48,579 nt of DNA, from NCBI RefSeq assembly GCF_000719345.1, contig NZ_JOFX01000043.1, positions 1-48,579 of the forward strand, in the 5' to 3' direction. A model generated the notes under the pieces. That model was not told the origin of the DNA, did no database searches, and saw only the letters and a list, made by a program, of their open reading frames with translations. Each line of letters begins with the position of its first letter. Within the stretch, counting starts at the first letter, position 1. Made by a program: the position numbers and the translations under genes. This DNA is from Streptomyces sp. NRRL F-2664. GTDB taxonomy: Bacteria > Actinomycetota > Actinomycetes > Streptomycetales > Streptomycetaceae. Positions 35,173-43,481 of the stretch are shown here, one piece after another.

Positions 35173-37359
35173 TCAGGCCGGGATCAGCGCGCGCAGGTTT
35201 TCCGGGGTGATCACCACTGACTGCGGGTGCAGTCCTTCCGGGCGCTCCAGGCCGATGTACGTGACCGGCCCGTTCGGGAGCTGCGTACCGTCCCACCACG
35301 TGGTGGCCGTGGCCCGGCCGGCCATCAGGCCGACCAGGTGCCGGACCGTCAGCTGTTCGCGTTCGACGATGCCGCGCACCAGGGTGGCGACCGACACCCT
35401 GTTCCCCTCGACCCGGTTGGCGCTCGGGCTGCCCTTCAAGTACAGGTGCAGCCACTTGGCGCGCCACCTGCCGTCGTCCCCGCGCAGGAACACCAGGGGC
35501 AGGGCGACCCGGCCCGTCCCCCGCATCTGCGACTTCATGCGGACCGTCCGCGGCTCGAAGGGGCGGCCCTGCTGATCGGCGTCGCGCAGCATGAAGCCGA
35601 AGAACGACTCGGCGACCTCCTCGAAGCCCTCCCCGGAGAAGATGTTGACCTGCGGAACGATGAAGTCGCCGCGTACGGCGTCCAGGCGCAGGTTGATGAA
35701 CTCCGAGGCGCCGTCGGGCGCCGGGGCGTCGGTGATGTCGCCCGAGTGTTCGCCTTCGAGGTCCCGCAGGGCCGTGTACGACAGCCAGGTCAGCGTTTCG
35801 TACGACCCGTCCAGCAGGAGCGCGGACAGGTCGAAGTCGGTGCTGCGCTGCGTCTGCCGCCAGTGGACGAAGAACCGCAGCAGCTCCCCGTCGACCGGGG
35901 AGAGGGAGCCGCGGGGAAGTACGCCGAACCCGGCGGCCGTCGCCTTGCCGCTGAGCGGCAGTGCGACGTCCAGGACGGCGGGGTCGACCAGCAGGTGCCC
36001 CGGCTCCGGGAGCCGGCGCCGCGTCTCGGCGTCCAGGGCCGCGACGAGGCGCTTGGTCTCGGGCTCCGGAACGGGCGGGCGGGTGTCCGCGCTGACCCAG
36101 GCGCGGCCGCCGCGGTTGACGAAGAAGCGGCGCGGGCGCGGTACCTGCTCCCGGGTGCGGTTGTGGAAGTGTTCGCGTACCGACAGCAGGACCCGGCCGG
36201 AGACCTGCGGAGCCGCTGCCTCGGCGGCGGCCGTGACCGCGTCCCGTTCCACCTGCCCGGGGCAGACGCGCAGCAGCCGGTCCAGGGAGCGCAGAAGCTT
36301 GCCCGGGGCGGCGGACGCCAGCAGCAGTGCCGCGCCCGTGACGTCGTCGGCACCGAGCAGTTCCTCGACGCAGCTGTCGAGGGTCCGGGCCTCCTTATCG
36401 CCGCGGGCGACGGCGAAGACGTCGGCGGCGTGCGGCCAGTGCGGGTACTCGTGCGGGTGGAGGCGCTCGCCGAGGCGCTTGAACGCCTCGCGGTGCGCGG
36501 TGACGTCGGCGAGCTTGGCGGGGGACGCGGCGACGACCGCGTCGAGGCCGGCGAGGAGGGCGCGGCGGACCGGCCGGGGCAGCGACCGGAAGCGGGTCGG
36601 TTCGGCGAGGGTCACGTCGCCGTCGGACAGGGCGCAGGCCAGGCGCAGGGCGTCGGTGACGGTGTCCAGCAGGAGGTCCGCGCCGCGGTCGAGGCGGGCG
36701 CGGTTGACGACGGCACGGTTCTCCCGGACCGGGATCTGCGCGGGCTGGGGGCCGTCGGCGCAGTGCCCGGCGAGCACCGCGAGGTCGCGCACGTCCTCCT
36801 CGCCCAGCGGCGTGGCACTGCCTGCCAGGGCCAGGTAGAGGGCGGTGGCCTCGGCTTCGGGGGTGCCGCCCGCGTGCAGGACCGTCATGCGGTCGCCGAC
36901 GGCGGCGATCAGCTCGTCGTGCGCGGTGAGCATCTCTGCGTACGTGTGCTGGTAGTCGCCGTACGTCGGGAGGGTCAGCAGGTCGATGACACCGGACCGG
37001 AGCTGGTCGAGGGTGCCGGCCCGGGAGGCGTCGCTGTCGAGCGCCTCGCGGATGCACTGGATCCAGAAGTCGAGGGTGTCCGGCACGTTGGCGGGGAAGT
37101 CGACGAAGTAGGCGTTGTGCTGGACGTGGTCACCGACCATCGCGCGGACGGTGTCGAGCGTGCGTTGCGCGGTGTCGAGGACGGTCTCCTCGGCCAGGCC
37201 CGAGAGGCGCTCCAACAGGTCCCCCGAGAGCTTGAAGCCCACGGACATCAGCGCTGCGTCGAACTGCCGCGCCGCGGCGCCGCCTTGCCCGGCCGGCCCG
37301 GAGGGGGCGGGGAGGTGGTGGGTGTGTCGGAGCACCAGGGATTCGAGAGGGTGGGCCAT
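35173..37359 (-). CDS. TerD-related protein (SCO0854/MXAN_6230-like)
   Basis: ATG at 37359 (MAHPLESLVLRH) is preferred; an upstream in-frame start would add 17 unconvincing residues. The 728-residue protein has a long helical N-terminal part (FDAALMSVGFKLSGDLLERL, VQHNAYFVDFPANVPDTLDFW) and a middle block with RRFFVNRGGRAWVSADTRPP. Its C-terminal region is TerD-like: STDFDLSALLLDGSYE, HSGDITDAPAPDGASEFINL, VPQVNIFSGEGFEE and FGFMLRDADQQG. TerD-like domains bind calcium in tellurite/stress systems. The combination recalls the SCO0854/MXAN_6230 family; I do not see RING-type cysteines here. No other ter genes are in the window, so its role is unknown. Confidence 0.75.
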   Translation of the reverse strand: MAHPLESLVLRHTHHLPAPSGPAGQGGAAARQFDAALMSVGFKLSGDLLERLSGLAEETVLDTAQRTLDTVRAMVGDHVQHNAYFVDFPANVPDTLDFWIQCIREALDSDASRAGTLDQLRSGVIDLLTLPTYGDYQHTYAEMLTAHDELIAAVGDRMTVLHAGGTPEAEATALYLALAGSATPLGEEDVRDLAVLAGHCADGPQPAQIPVRENRAVVNRARLDRGADLLLDTVTDALRLACALSDGDVTLAEPTRFRSLPRPVRRALLAGLDAVVAASPAKLADVTAHREAFKRLGERLHPHEYPHWPHAADVFAVARGDKEARTLDSCVEELLGADDVTGAALLLASAAPGKLLRSLDRLLRVCPGQVERDAVTAAAEAAAPQVSGRVLLSVREHFHNRTREQVPRPRRFFVNRGGRAWVSADTRPPVPEPETKRLVAALDAETRRRLPEPGHLLVDPAVLDVALPLSGKATAAGFGVLPRGSLSPVDGELLRFFVHWRQTQRSTDFDLSALLLDGSYETLTWLSYTALRDLEGEHSGDITDAPAPDGASEFINLRLDAVRGDFIVPQVNIFSGEGFEEVAESFFGFMLRDADQQGRPFEPRTVRMKSQMRGTGRVALPLVFLRGDDGRWRAKWLHLYLKGSPSANRVEGNRVSVATLVRGIVEREQLTVRHLVGLMAGRATATTWWDGTQLPNGPVTYIGLERPEGLHPQSVVITPENLRALIPA

Positions 37360-37439
37360 CCGGGCATGCTCCCAGACCGCCCGAGCACCCGCACTCGCGT
37401 TTTCGAACACCTGGGTCGCGGCCCGACGCCGACGCCCGT

Positions 37440-37906
37440 GTACGCGCCCCCTGGGGGCCCGGCTGGTTGGCGAGCGACGGTCCGAGAGCCGCCGGCGCTG
37501 CCTTGGTGACGGTGCAACCGATCTGCCCGGGTTGCGCGATCCGGGTGGCCGCGGAGCCCGTGTTGACGACCGTCAGCAGCCGCTCGAACTCGTCCTCGGT
37601 GAGCTGTCCGATCGAACTGACGGAATGGATCCCCGCGTTGTTGACCAGGATGTCCAGGCCGTCCGCGCCGTCGTCCGCCAGCCCGGCGATGAGCTTCTGG
37701 AACAGCCGGTCCACGGGCGCCGCCCTCGCCGAAGCGGGCCTGCACCGCGAACGCCCGGCCGCCGGCTTCGCAGATCCGCGCCACGGTTTCCGCAGCGGCC
37801 GAGTCGTTGCCGCCGTGGTGGACTGCCACCGGCGCTCCCTCGGCGGCGAGCCGCCCCGCCCTGTCGCCTCCGGGGACCGCGTCAGCGTCCGCGGCTGCCG
37901 TGCCCC
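37440..37906 (-). pseudogene. Decayed short-chain dehydrogenase/reductase gene
   Basis: On the minus strand AEGAPVAVHHGGNDSAAAET and ICEAGGRAFAVQARF match the first half of an SDR after the cofactor loop, whose TGxxxGIG motif is deleted. A frameshift near 37715 leads to DILVNNAGIHSVSSIGQLTE and DEFERLLTVVN. Then the catalytic Ser region is deleted, and the text resumes with ATRIAQPGQIGCTVTKAAPA, in which the YxxxK tyrosine is Cys. The C-terminus is lost. Multiple independent lesions make this a clear pseudogene. Confidence 0.85.
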
Positions 37907-37973
37907 CTCCCGCTGATCCGCGTGACCTGGCACCGGGCGGCGCGGGAGGGCCCCGGACCGCCGGACTCCTCGG

Positions 37974-38531
37974 TCAGAAGGTCCAGCGCGTGTGGCTGTA
38001 GACACCGTCGTCGCGCCCGAAGCCGTACGCCGTGGTCGGGGACACCGCGAACACCACCGCGTGACCCTGCCGGAACGCGTCGCCGATGCCGTGGAAGGTG
38101 CCCTCCGGAGAGGTGATGTGGGCGCCGTACTTCGCCTCGTACGCCGTGATCACCTCCTCCACCGCGGCCGGGTCGCGGACCTGCTGCGCCCTGCCCTCGA
38201 CCACGAGGTCGAGCCCTTCGGTGAGCGAGTTCCCGCCCGTGGTCAGGGCGCAGTGGGCGTCGTGGGCCAGGTTCCTGGCCTTCTGCTCCTCCGGGCCGGT
38301 GGAGAAGTACATCACCCCGTCGTGCCAGGCCGCGATCACCGGGGTGACGTGCAGGCGCCCGTCGGGACGGACCGTGGACAGCCAGAAGATCTCGGCGGCG
38401 TCCAGCTGCCGACGTGCCTGTGCCCAGTCGGTGGCGGTGACGTCGGCGGCCCCGGGGCGCGGGTTGAGCGCGGAGCTGTAGCGGGCGTCGAGTTCGGTGC
38501 GGGGATGCTGCGCGGAACCCTCGGTCGGCAT
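37974..38531 (-). CDS. Pyridoxamine 5'-phosphate oxidase-fold protein
   Basis: The 185-residue protein has the split-barrel flavin/F420-binding pattern: AEIFWLSTVRPDGRLHVTPV, GVMYFSTGPEEQKARNLAHD, CALTTGGNSLTEGLDLVVEG, and a C-terminal strand AVSPTTAYGFGRDDGVYSHTRW. This fits the PPOX-type family, several members of which use F420 in actinobacteria. The exact substrate cannot be given. ATG at 38531 follows GAAGGAGG. It lies downstream of the MatB-like gene on the same strand (90 bases apart) and may be read with it. Confidence 0.88.
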   Translation of the reverse strand: MPTEGSAQHPRTELDARYSSALNPRPGAADVTATDWAQARRQLDAAEIFWLSTVRPDGRLHVTPVIAAWHDGVMYFSTGPEEQKARNLAHDAHCALTTGGNSLTEGLDLVVEGRAQQVRDPAAVEEVITAYEAKYGAHITSPEGTFHGIGDAFRQGHAVVFAVSPTTAYGFGRDDGVYSHTRWTF

Positions 38532-38621
38532 CGTGGACCTCCTTCGCGGGGAACGAGCCCGTGCATCCTCGCGCGCGGGCGTGCCCGCAGGCCCCGTACG
38601 CGGCCGCCGGCGGGCCGGGGG

Positions 38622-40007
38622 TCACCCGGCCGGTCGCGTCGGAGGTGTCAGGGGCGCCTCGGGGGTGGCGCCGTCGAGGAGGAGGCGCTTTTGCGGTTTG
38701 CCCATCGCGTTGCGCGGGATCGCTTCGACGAAGCGGACCTCGCGGGGGCGCTTGTGGACCGAGAGGTGCGCGGCCACGAAGTCGGTGAGCTCGGCCCCGG
38801 CGACTCCCTCGGCGACGACGAAGGCGACGATCCGCTGGCCGAGATCGGCGTCGGGGACGCCGACGACGGCGGCCTCCCGGACCCGGGGGTGGTCCAGCAG
38901 CGCGTTCTCCACCTCGCCCGCCCCGATCCGGTAGCCGCCCGACTTGATCATGTCGGTGGAGGCGCGGCCCACGATCCGGTGCACGCCGTCCTGCTCGTCG
39001 ACGGCCGCGATGTCGCCGGTGCGGAACCAGCCGTCCTGCGTATACGCGGCGGCCGTCGCCTCGGGCCGGCCCAGATAGCCGGAGAAGAGGGTGGGCCCGG
39101 TCAGTTGCAGTTCGCCGATGTCGGCGCCGTCCTCCGCCGCGACACGGGTGCTGATGCCCGGCAGCGGGGTGCCGACCGTACCCGGGCGGAGGTCGCCGCC
39201 GGCCCGGCCGCTCACGGTGATCAGCGTCTCCGTCATGCCGTACCGCTCGACAATGCGGTGTCCGCTCGCCCGCTCGATGTCCCGGAAGACCGGGGCGGGC
39301 AGAGCAGCGCTGCCCGACACCAGGAGCCGGGCCCCCGACAGGGCGGCCGCGGCGTCCGGTTCCCGGGCGATGCGCGACCACACGGTGGGTACGCCGAAGT
39401 ACAGGCTTCCGCCCGCGGCAGCGTAGGCCTCGGGCGTCGGCCTGCCGGTGTGTACCAGGCGGCTGCCGGTGCGCAGCGCCCCGAGGACCCCGAGGACGAG
39501 TCCGTGCACGTGGAACAGCGGCAGTCCGTGGACCAGCGTGTCCTCGGCGCTCCACTGCCAGGCCTCGGCGAGCGCGTCCAGGTCGGCACTGATCGCCGCG
39601 CCGCTGAGGACCACGCCCTTGGGGGCGCCGGTGGTACCGGAGGTGTACAGGATCAGCGCGGGGTGGTCGGCGGCCGTGGAGGTGGCGGGGGTCCGGTCCG
39701 AGCGGCGCGCGAAGTCGACGTCGAGGAGGCGGGCGCCGGAGTCGCGCAGGATGTGTCCGCGCTCGGCAGGACCGGCGTCCGGCGGCAGCGGGACGCAGGG
39801 CACGCCGGCGAGCAGCCCGCCGACCACGGCGGCCACGGTCTCCAGCGAGGCGGTTGCGGTGACCGCGAACGCCGGCGTCCCCGAGTCGGCGAGGTCGGCG
39901 GCCACGTGGCGGGCGGCCCCCAGGAGTTCCTCGTAGGAGGCGGTGCGGCCGGCGACGGTGACGGCGTCCGCGCGGTCCCCGTGGACACCGGTGAGGGCGG
40001 TCAGCAT
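38622..40007 (-). CDS. matB: Malonyl-CoA (methylmalonyl-CoA) synthetase, MatB-like
   Basis: The 461-residue enzyme belongs to the ANL superfamily: ILYTSGTTGAPKGVV (P-loop), ERYGMTETL, GWFRTGD, GRASTDMIKSGGYRIGAGEV and the catalytic Lys in NAMGKPQKR. The segments LDALAEAWQWSAEDTLVHGL, PLFHVHGLVLGVLG and LLVSGSAALP match Streptomyces MatB closely, which joins malonate or methylmalonate to CoA with ATP. It would supply extender units for polyketide or fatty acid synthesis in the cytoplasm. ATG at 40007 is the conserved start. The adjacent MatA/MatC genes of the rhizobial operon are absent. Another acyl-CoA ligase specificity is possible but less likely. Confidence 0.83.
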   Translation of the reverse strand: MLTALTGVHGDRADAVTVAGRTASYEELLGAARHVAADLADSGTPAFAVTATASLETVAAVVGGLLAGVPCVPLPPDAGPAERGHILRDSGARLLDVDFARRSDRTPATSTAADHPALILYTSGTTGAPKGVVLSGAAISADLDALAEAWQWSAEDTLVHGLPLFHVHGLVLGVLGALRTGSRLVHTGRPTPEAYAAAGGSLYFGVPTVWSRIAREPDAAAALSGARLLVSGSAALPAPVFRDIERASGHRIVERYGMTETLITVSGRAGGDLRPGTVGTPLPGISTRVAAEDGADIGELQLTGPTLFSGYLGRPEATAAAYTQDGWFRTGDIAAVDEQDGVHRIVGRASTDMIKSGGYRIGAGEVENALLDHPRVREAAVVGVPDADLGQRIVAFVVAEGVAGAELTDFVAAHLSVHKRPREVRFVEAIPRNAMGKPQKRLLLDGATPEAPLTPPTRPAG

Positions 40008-40152
40008 GGCGGGCGACTCCGTTCGGCGGGATGGTGTGCGGTCCGGCGGCCAGCGTACGCGGCTCCGACCGGGCCGCCGCACCCTATGATCACCGGGACC
40101 GGACCGTTCGAAGGACAGTCCGCGACCTGGTGTCGATCGGGGGGAACCACCT

Positions 40153-40641
40153 GTGGAAACGGCGCGGTTGGCGGCGACGATCGCCGCGACGATCACCATC
40201 GGCTGGATGAGCGGCCTCTTCTACGGCTTCGCCGTGTCCGTGATGCCCGGACTGCGGGTGGCCGCCGACCGCACGGCCGTCGAGACCATGCAGCGGATCA
40301 ACGCGGCCATCCTCAACGGCTGGTTCCTGCTGGGCTACGTGGGCGGCCTCGTCTTCGCCGCGGCCGCCGTGGTCCTGCACGCCGTCGGGAGCGGCGGCCG
40401 GGACGCGCTGTGGCCGCTGGCCGGCGCGCTCGTGGCGTACCTGGCGGCGATGGGCGTGACGGCCGGGATCAACATCCCGCTGAACAACGCGCTGGACCGG
40501 GCCGGCCCGGTCGATCGCATCGGTGACCCGGCGGCGGTGCGCCGTGCCTTCGAAGCACCCTGGGTACGCGCCAACGTGTGGCGGGCCGTGCTGTGCACGG
40601 TCGCCCTCGGACTCCTCGCCTGGGCCCTGGTCCTGCACTGA
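40153..40641 (+). CDS. DUF1772 (anthrone oxygenase-like) membrane protein
   Basis: GTG at 40153 starts a 162-residue protein with four hydrophobic segments (TIAATITIGWMSGLFYGFAV, GWFLLGYVGGLVFAAAAVVL, LAGALVAYLAAMGVTAGI, VLCTVALGLLAWALVL). The stretch GINIPLNNALD with a nearby WVRANVWR is the conserved signature of DUF1772/anthrone oxygenase family proteins. Some members oxidise anthrones in polyketide pathways; most bacterial ones are uncharacterised. It is divergent from the MatB-like gene and followed by an MFS exporter, but no polyketide synthase is in view. Confidence 0.85.
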   Translation: METARLAATIAATITIGWMSGLFYGFAVSVMPGLRVAADRTAVETMQRINAAILNGWFLLGYVGGLVFAAAAVVLHAVGSGGRDALWPLAGALVAYLAAMGVTAGINIPLNNALDRAGPVDRIGDPAAVRRAFEAPWVRANVWRAVLCTVALGLLAWALVLH

Positions 40642-40825
40642 GGGCGGCAGTCGGACTCCGGCAGGCGGCAACTGCCGGGACCGACCCCGGGTGCCGCCGG
40701 TCCGGACTGCGCGGCGGCGGGGGCCGTTCCACAATGGGGGCAGGAGATGCGTACCGGTCGGCGGTCGGCCGCCCCGTAGGGGTCGCGCGGCCGTGTCGGG
40801 CTCCGTCGGCGAGAGGAACGCCCCC

Positions 40826-42268
40826 ATGCGCGCTGAGTCTTCGCCGGCCGCGCGCCGGAAAGGGGCCTTCGTCGCGGTCGCACTGGCGCTGTTCTGCATC
40901 CAGCTCGACTTCTTCGCGCTCAACCTCGCCGTCCCCGGCATCTGCGCGGAGCTGGGCGTCACGGTGTCGGCCGCCCAGTGGACCCTCTCCGCGTACATGC
41001 TGGCCATCGGGTGCTTCTTCATCGTCGGCGGCCGGGTCGGCGACGTATTCGGCCGTCGGGGCACGCTGCTCGCGGGAACGGCCCTGTTCGCGGCCGGCTC
41101 CGCGGCCTGCGCGCTGGCTCCCGGCCTCGGCCCGCTGGTGGCGGGCCGGGTCGCGCAGGGGGTGGGCGCGGCCTTCGTCTTCCCGGTGTCCGTGTCCGTG
41201 ATCACCAACACCTTTCCCGAGCGGACCCGCGCCGGGGCGCTGGGCGCGGTGTTCGGCGTCGCCAACATCGGGACGGCTCTCGGGCCCTTCGTGGGCGGGG
41301 GGTTCACCGAGGGTCCCGGTTGGCGGTGGATCTTCTGGATGATGGCGCCGCTGAGCCTCCTCTCCCTGCTGATCGCCCTCGTGTACGTACCGGACTCGCG
41401 CGACGCGTCGGCGCCGCGGCAGCTCGACCTGCTCGGATGCGCCCTGATCGTGTGCTCGCTGGCGGCCCTGACACTGGCCGTGGAGCGCGGGGACGCCTGG
41501 GGCTGGGAGAGCGCCCGTACGCTCGGCTGCTTCGCCGGGGCCGTGGCGGCCGGCGCGCTGTTCCTCGTACGGGAGCGGTACGCCCGGCACCCGCTGGTCG
41601 ATTTGCGGCTGTTCCGCAACGTCCCGTACGTCCTGGTCACCGGCATGGGCTCGCTCACGAACATGGGCTACGGCGTCACCGTCTTCCTCGCCACGCTCTA
41701 CCTCCAGGACGTACGGGGGCTCTCGCCGCTCGTGGCGGGCACGGTGTTCCTCGCGCCCGCCCTGCTGGTGGCGCTGAGCGGGCCCCTGGGCGCACGGCTG
41801 GCGCGGCACATGCAGGCGACGGCGGTGATGGCGCTGGCCGGGGCGGTCGCGGGGACGGGGATGTACGCGCTGGGCGGGGTCGACTCCTGGTGGCTGTACG
41901 TGCCGGTGTTCGCGTGGTGCGGCCTTGGCCTGGGGCTGGGTTGGACCTTCTCCAGCGTGGCGACGCAGCAGGTCGTCGCGCCGTCGAGGGCCGGCGAGGC
42001 GTCGGGCGTGCTGCTGACGTTCCTGGTCACGCTGGGCGCGATCGCCCTGGCGGGGACGGCGGCGGCGATCTCGGCGATGACCCCGCAGCGACCGCCCGAG
42101 GAGGCCTACGACGTGGTCCTGCGCCTCGGCGGGGCGGTCATCGCCGCGGCGGCGGTGGCCGTCATGGCCGTGCGGCACCGGCTGGTGACGCTGGGCCGGG
42201 TCCCGCCGCTGTCGATGCGGGCGGCCGAGGGGGCGGTGGGCGGCCCAAAGGGCGGGCGGCGGACGTGA
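40826..42268 (+). CDS. DHA2-type MFS drug exporter
   Basis: ATG at 40826 is preceded by GAGAGGAA. The 480-residue protein has about fourteen hydrophobic segments. It starts with FVAVALALFCIQLDFFALNL, in which an acidic residue lies in the first segment as in EmrB/QacA exporters (D1 motif usually LDxTIVNVAL; here LDFFALNLAVP). The loop GGRVGDVFGRRGTLLAG is the MFS A-motif, and GAVFGVANIGTALGPFVGG is the motif C typical of antiporters. It probably expels a toxic compound with proton influx; the substrate is unknown. It runs in the same direction as the DUF1772 gene, 184 bases downstream. Confidence 0.92.
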   Translation: MRAESSPAARRKGAFVAVALALFCIQLDFFALNLAVPGICAELGVTVSAAQWTLSAYMLAIGCFFIVGGRVGDVFGRRGTLLAGTALFAAGSAACALAPGLGPLVAGRVAQGVGAAFVFPVSVSVITNTFPERTRAGALGAVFGVANIGTALGPFVGGGFTEGPGWRWIFWMMAPLSLLSLLIALVYVPDSRDASAPRQLDLLGCALIVCSLAALTLAVERGDAWGWESARTLGCFAGAVAAGALFLVRERYARHPLVDLRLFRNVPYVLVTGMGSLTNMGYGVTVFLATLYLQDVRGLSPLVAGTVFLAPALLVALSGPLGARLARHMQATAVMALAGAVAGTGMYALGGVDSWWLYVPVFAWCGLGLGLGWTFSSVATQQVVAPSRAGEASGVLLTFLVTLGAIALAGTAAAISAMTPQRPPEEAYDVVLRLGGAVIAAAAVAVMAVRHRLVTLGRVPPLSMRAAEGAVGGPKGGRRT

Positions 42269-42386
42269 ATTCGGGTTCCGCAGGGCGTTGTCGGGCACAG
42301 GGCGGGCAGGCGCGCTACATGACGACACAACGCAAGCAGACACGCCGACAGCGGATCGACGCGTTCGGGGAACGGAGGCTACCGCG

Positions 42387-42518
42387 ATGATCGCGAGTAC
42401 CGGTGCCAGTGCCCATGCCAGTGCCAGCGTCGTGGACGCCCCCGTCTGGGTCCACCTGGCCGTCATGGCGGCCGCGATCCTGATCCTGTTCTACAACCTG
42501 GTCAGGCAGGGCCGTTGA
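42387..42518 (+). CDS. 43-residue single-span membrane protein
   Basis: GGAGG at 42374-42378 places ATG 42387 at ideal spacing. The peptide is a short Ala/Ser-rich head and one membrane helix (WVHLAVMAAAILILFYNLV) ending in RQGR. I do not recognise the family. A perfect 14-bp terminator stem begins 22 bases after the stop, so it is a small separate transcription unit or the end of the exporter unit. Confidence 0.7.
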   Translation: MIASTGASAHASASVVDAPVWVHLAVMAAAILILFYNLVRQGR

Positions 42519-42539
42519 GCCACAGCGGGGGACGTGGCG

Positions 42540-42571
42540 AGGCCTGTCCGGTCGGATGACCGGACAGGCCT
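42540..42571. terminator. Perfect 14-bp bidirectional terminator
   Basis: The arms 42540-42553 and 42558-42571 are fully complementary and close a GGAT loop. It sits between two convergent small membrane-protein genes and can end both. Confidence 0.9.
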
Positions 42572-42590
42572 GATTCGGACACTTCCGGGT

Positions 42591-42746
42591 TTACCAGTAG
42601 TGGCGGCGGCCACCGACCGCGTGCCCGGCCGTTCCCATGATCCACAGCGCCGCACCCACCACGAGCAGGATGACCCCGAGGGTCCACAGGATGGACACCC
42701 CGGTCAGCAGACCGATGAGCAGGAGGATCAAACCGACGGCAATCAT
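42591..42746 (-). CDS. DUF6131-type small membrane protein
   Basis: ATG at 42746 follows GAGGT. The 51-residue protein has two hydrophobic helices (MIAVGLILLLIGLLTGVSIL, TLGVILLVVGAALWIMG) and the typical ending GHAVGGRRHYW of this Streptomyces family. Function is unknown; relatives lie beside general-stress genes. It is divergent from the CsbD-like gene. Confidence 0.85.
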   Translation of the reverse strand: MIAVGLILLLIGLLTGVSILWTLGVILLVVGAALWIMGTAGHAVGGRRHYW

Positions 42747-43003
42747 GACTACCTCGTTCTCGTTGGAGTATCGGCGGACCGGTTGGGTCCGCCGTGGCGC
42801 TTCACAGGCCGTGTGCCCCCTCACGCCGTCTTTATCTGTGCCGGTACGCGATCCGCCGCAATGGATTGGAAGCCGTCCTGCCGGGCACAGGCGCAGGGCC
42901 CGCCGGACGGTCCACCGCGCGTTGCGGAGCACTCCTGGCCGACGCATGGTGGGCAGTGCATTCCCCTCACCCGAGACTCGAGTCACTCAAGGAGTACCTC
43001 GTC

Positions 43004-43183
43004 ATGAGCAAGGCAAAGGGCAAGGCCAAGCAGGTCAAGGGCAAGCTCAAGGAGACCGCGGGCAACGCGATGGACGACAAGCGCATGCAGGCGGAGGGCA
43101 CCGCCGAACAGATGGCCGGCAAGGCCGATCAGACGGCCTCGGAGACCGCCGACCGGGCGAAGAAGGGCATGCGCAGGTCCTGA
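43004..43183 (+). CDS. CsbD-like general stress protein
   Basis: ATG at 43004 follows AAGGAG. The 59-residue, Lys/Ala-rich hydrophilic protein reads KGKAKQVKGKLKETAGNAM and continues with QAEGTAEQMAGKADQ, the pattern of CsbD proteins. These accumulate under sigma-B-type stress control; their molecular role is not known. A strong hairpin follows 25 bases after the stop, so it is monocistronic. Confidence 0.93.
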   Translation: MSKAKGKAKQVKGKLKETAGNAMDDKRMQAEGTAEQMAGKADQTASETADRAKKGMRRS

Positions 43184-43208
43184 CCTGCGTGCCTAACCGC
43201 GGCAGACC

Positions 43209-43253
43209 GAGGAGGGGCCGGACCCGTCGGCATGACGGGTCCGGCCCCTCCTC
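43209..43253 (+). terminator. 20-bp stem terminator after the CsbD-like gene
   Basis: Arms 43209-43228 and 43234-43253 are perfectly complementary around the loop GGCAT. It is one of the strongest hairpins in the window. Confidence 0.9.
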
Positions 43254-43342
43254 CGCTCCTGCGACACCCCGACGGCGCAACCCGGTGCCCCGGTCGCGCG
43301 GACTGCAACATGGCCGGTACATGTCTGGCGCCCGTCCGCAAC

Positions 43343-43356
43343 GGAAAATGTTTTCC
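43343..43356. promoter_or_regulatory. AT-rich palindrome upstream of the amidohydrolase gene
   Basis: GGAAAATGTTTTCC is a 6-2-6 inverted repeat (GGAAAA/TTTTCC), striking in this GC-rich DNA. It lies about 125 bases before the amidohydrolase start. It resembles Fur/Zur-type boxes such as TGAAAATGATTTTCA but lacks the central base of the 7-1-7 arrangement, so the regulator is uncertain. Confidence 0.4.
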
Positions 43357-43481
43357 GCTGCCGCCCATCGCGGAGCCGTTCGCCGGGAATGCTGCGTGTG
43401 ATCCCCCGCTCCCGGCCGACGCCCCGTCACGGCGCCGCCCGGGCGGGCCTTCCGTTTCGCGCTCTCGGGAGGTACCACGCC

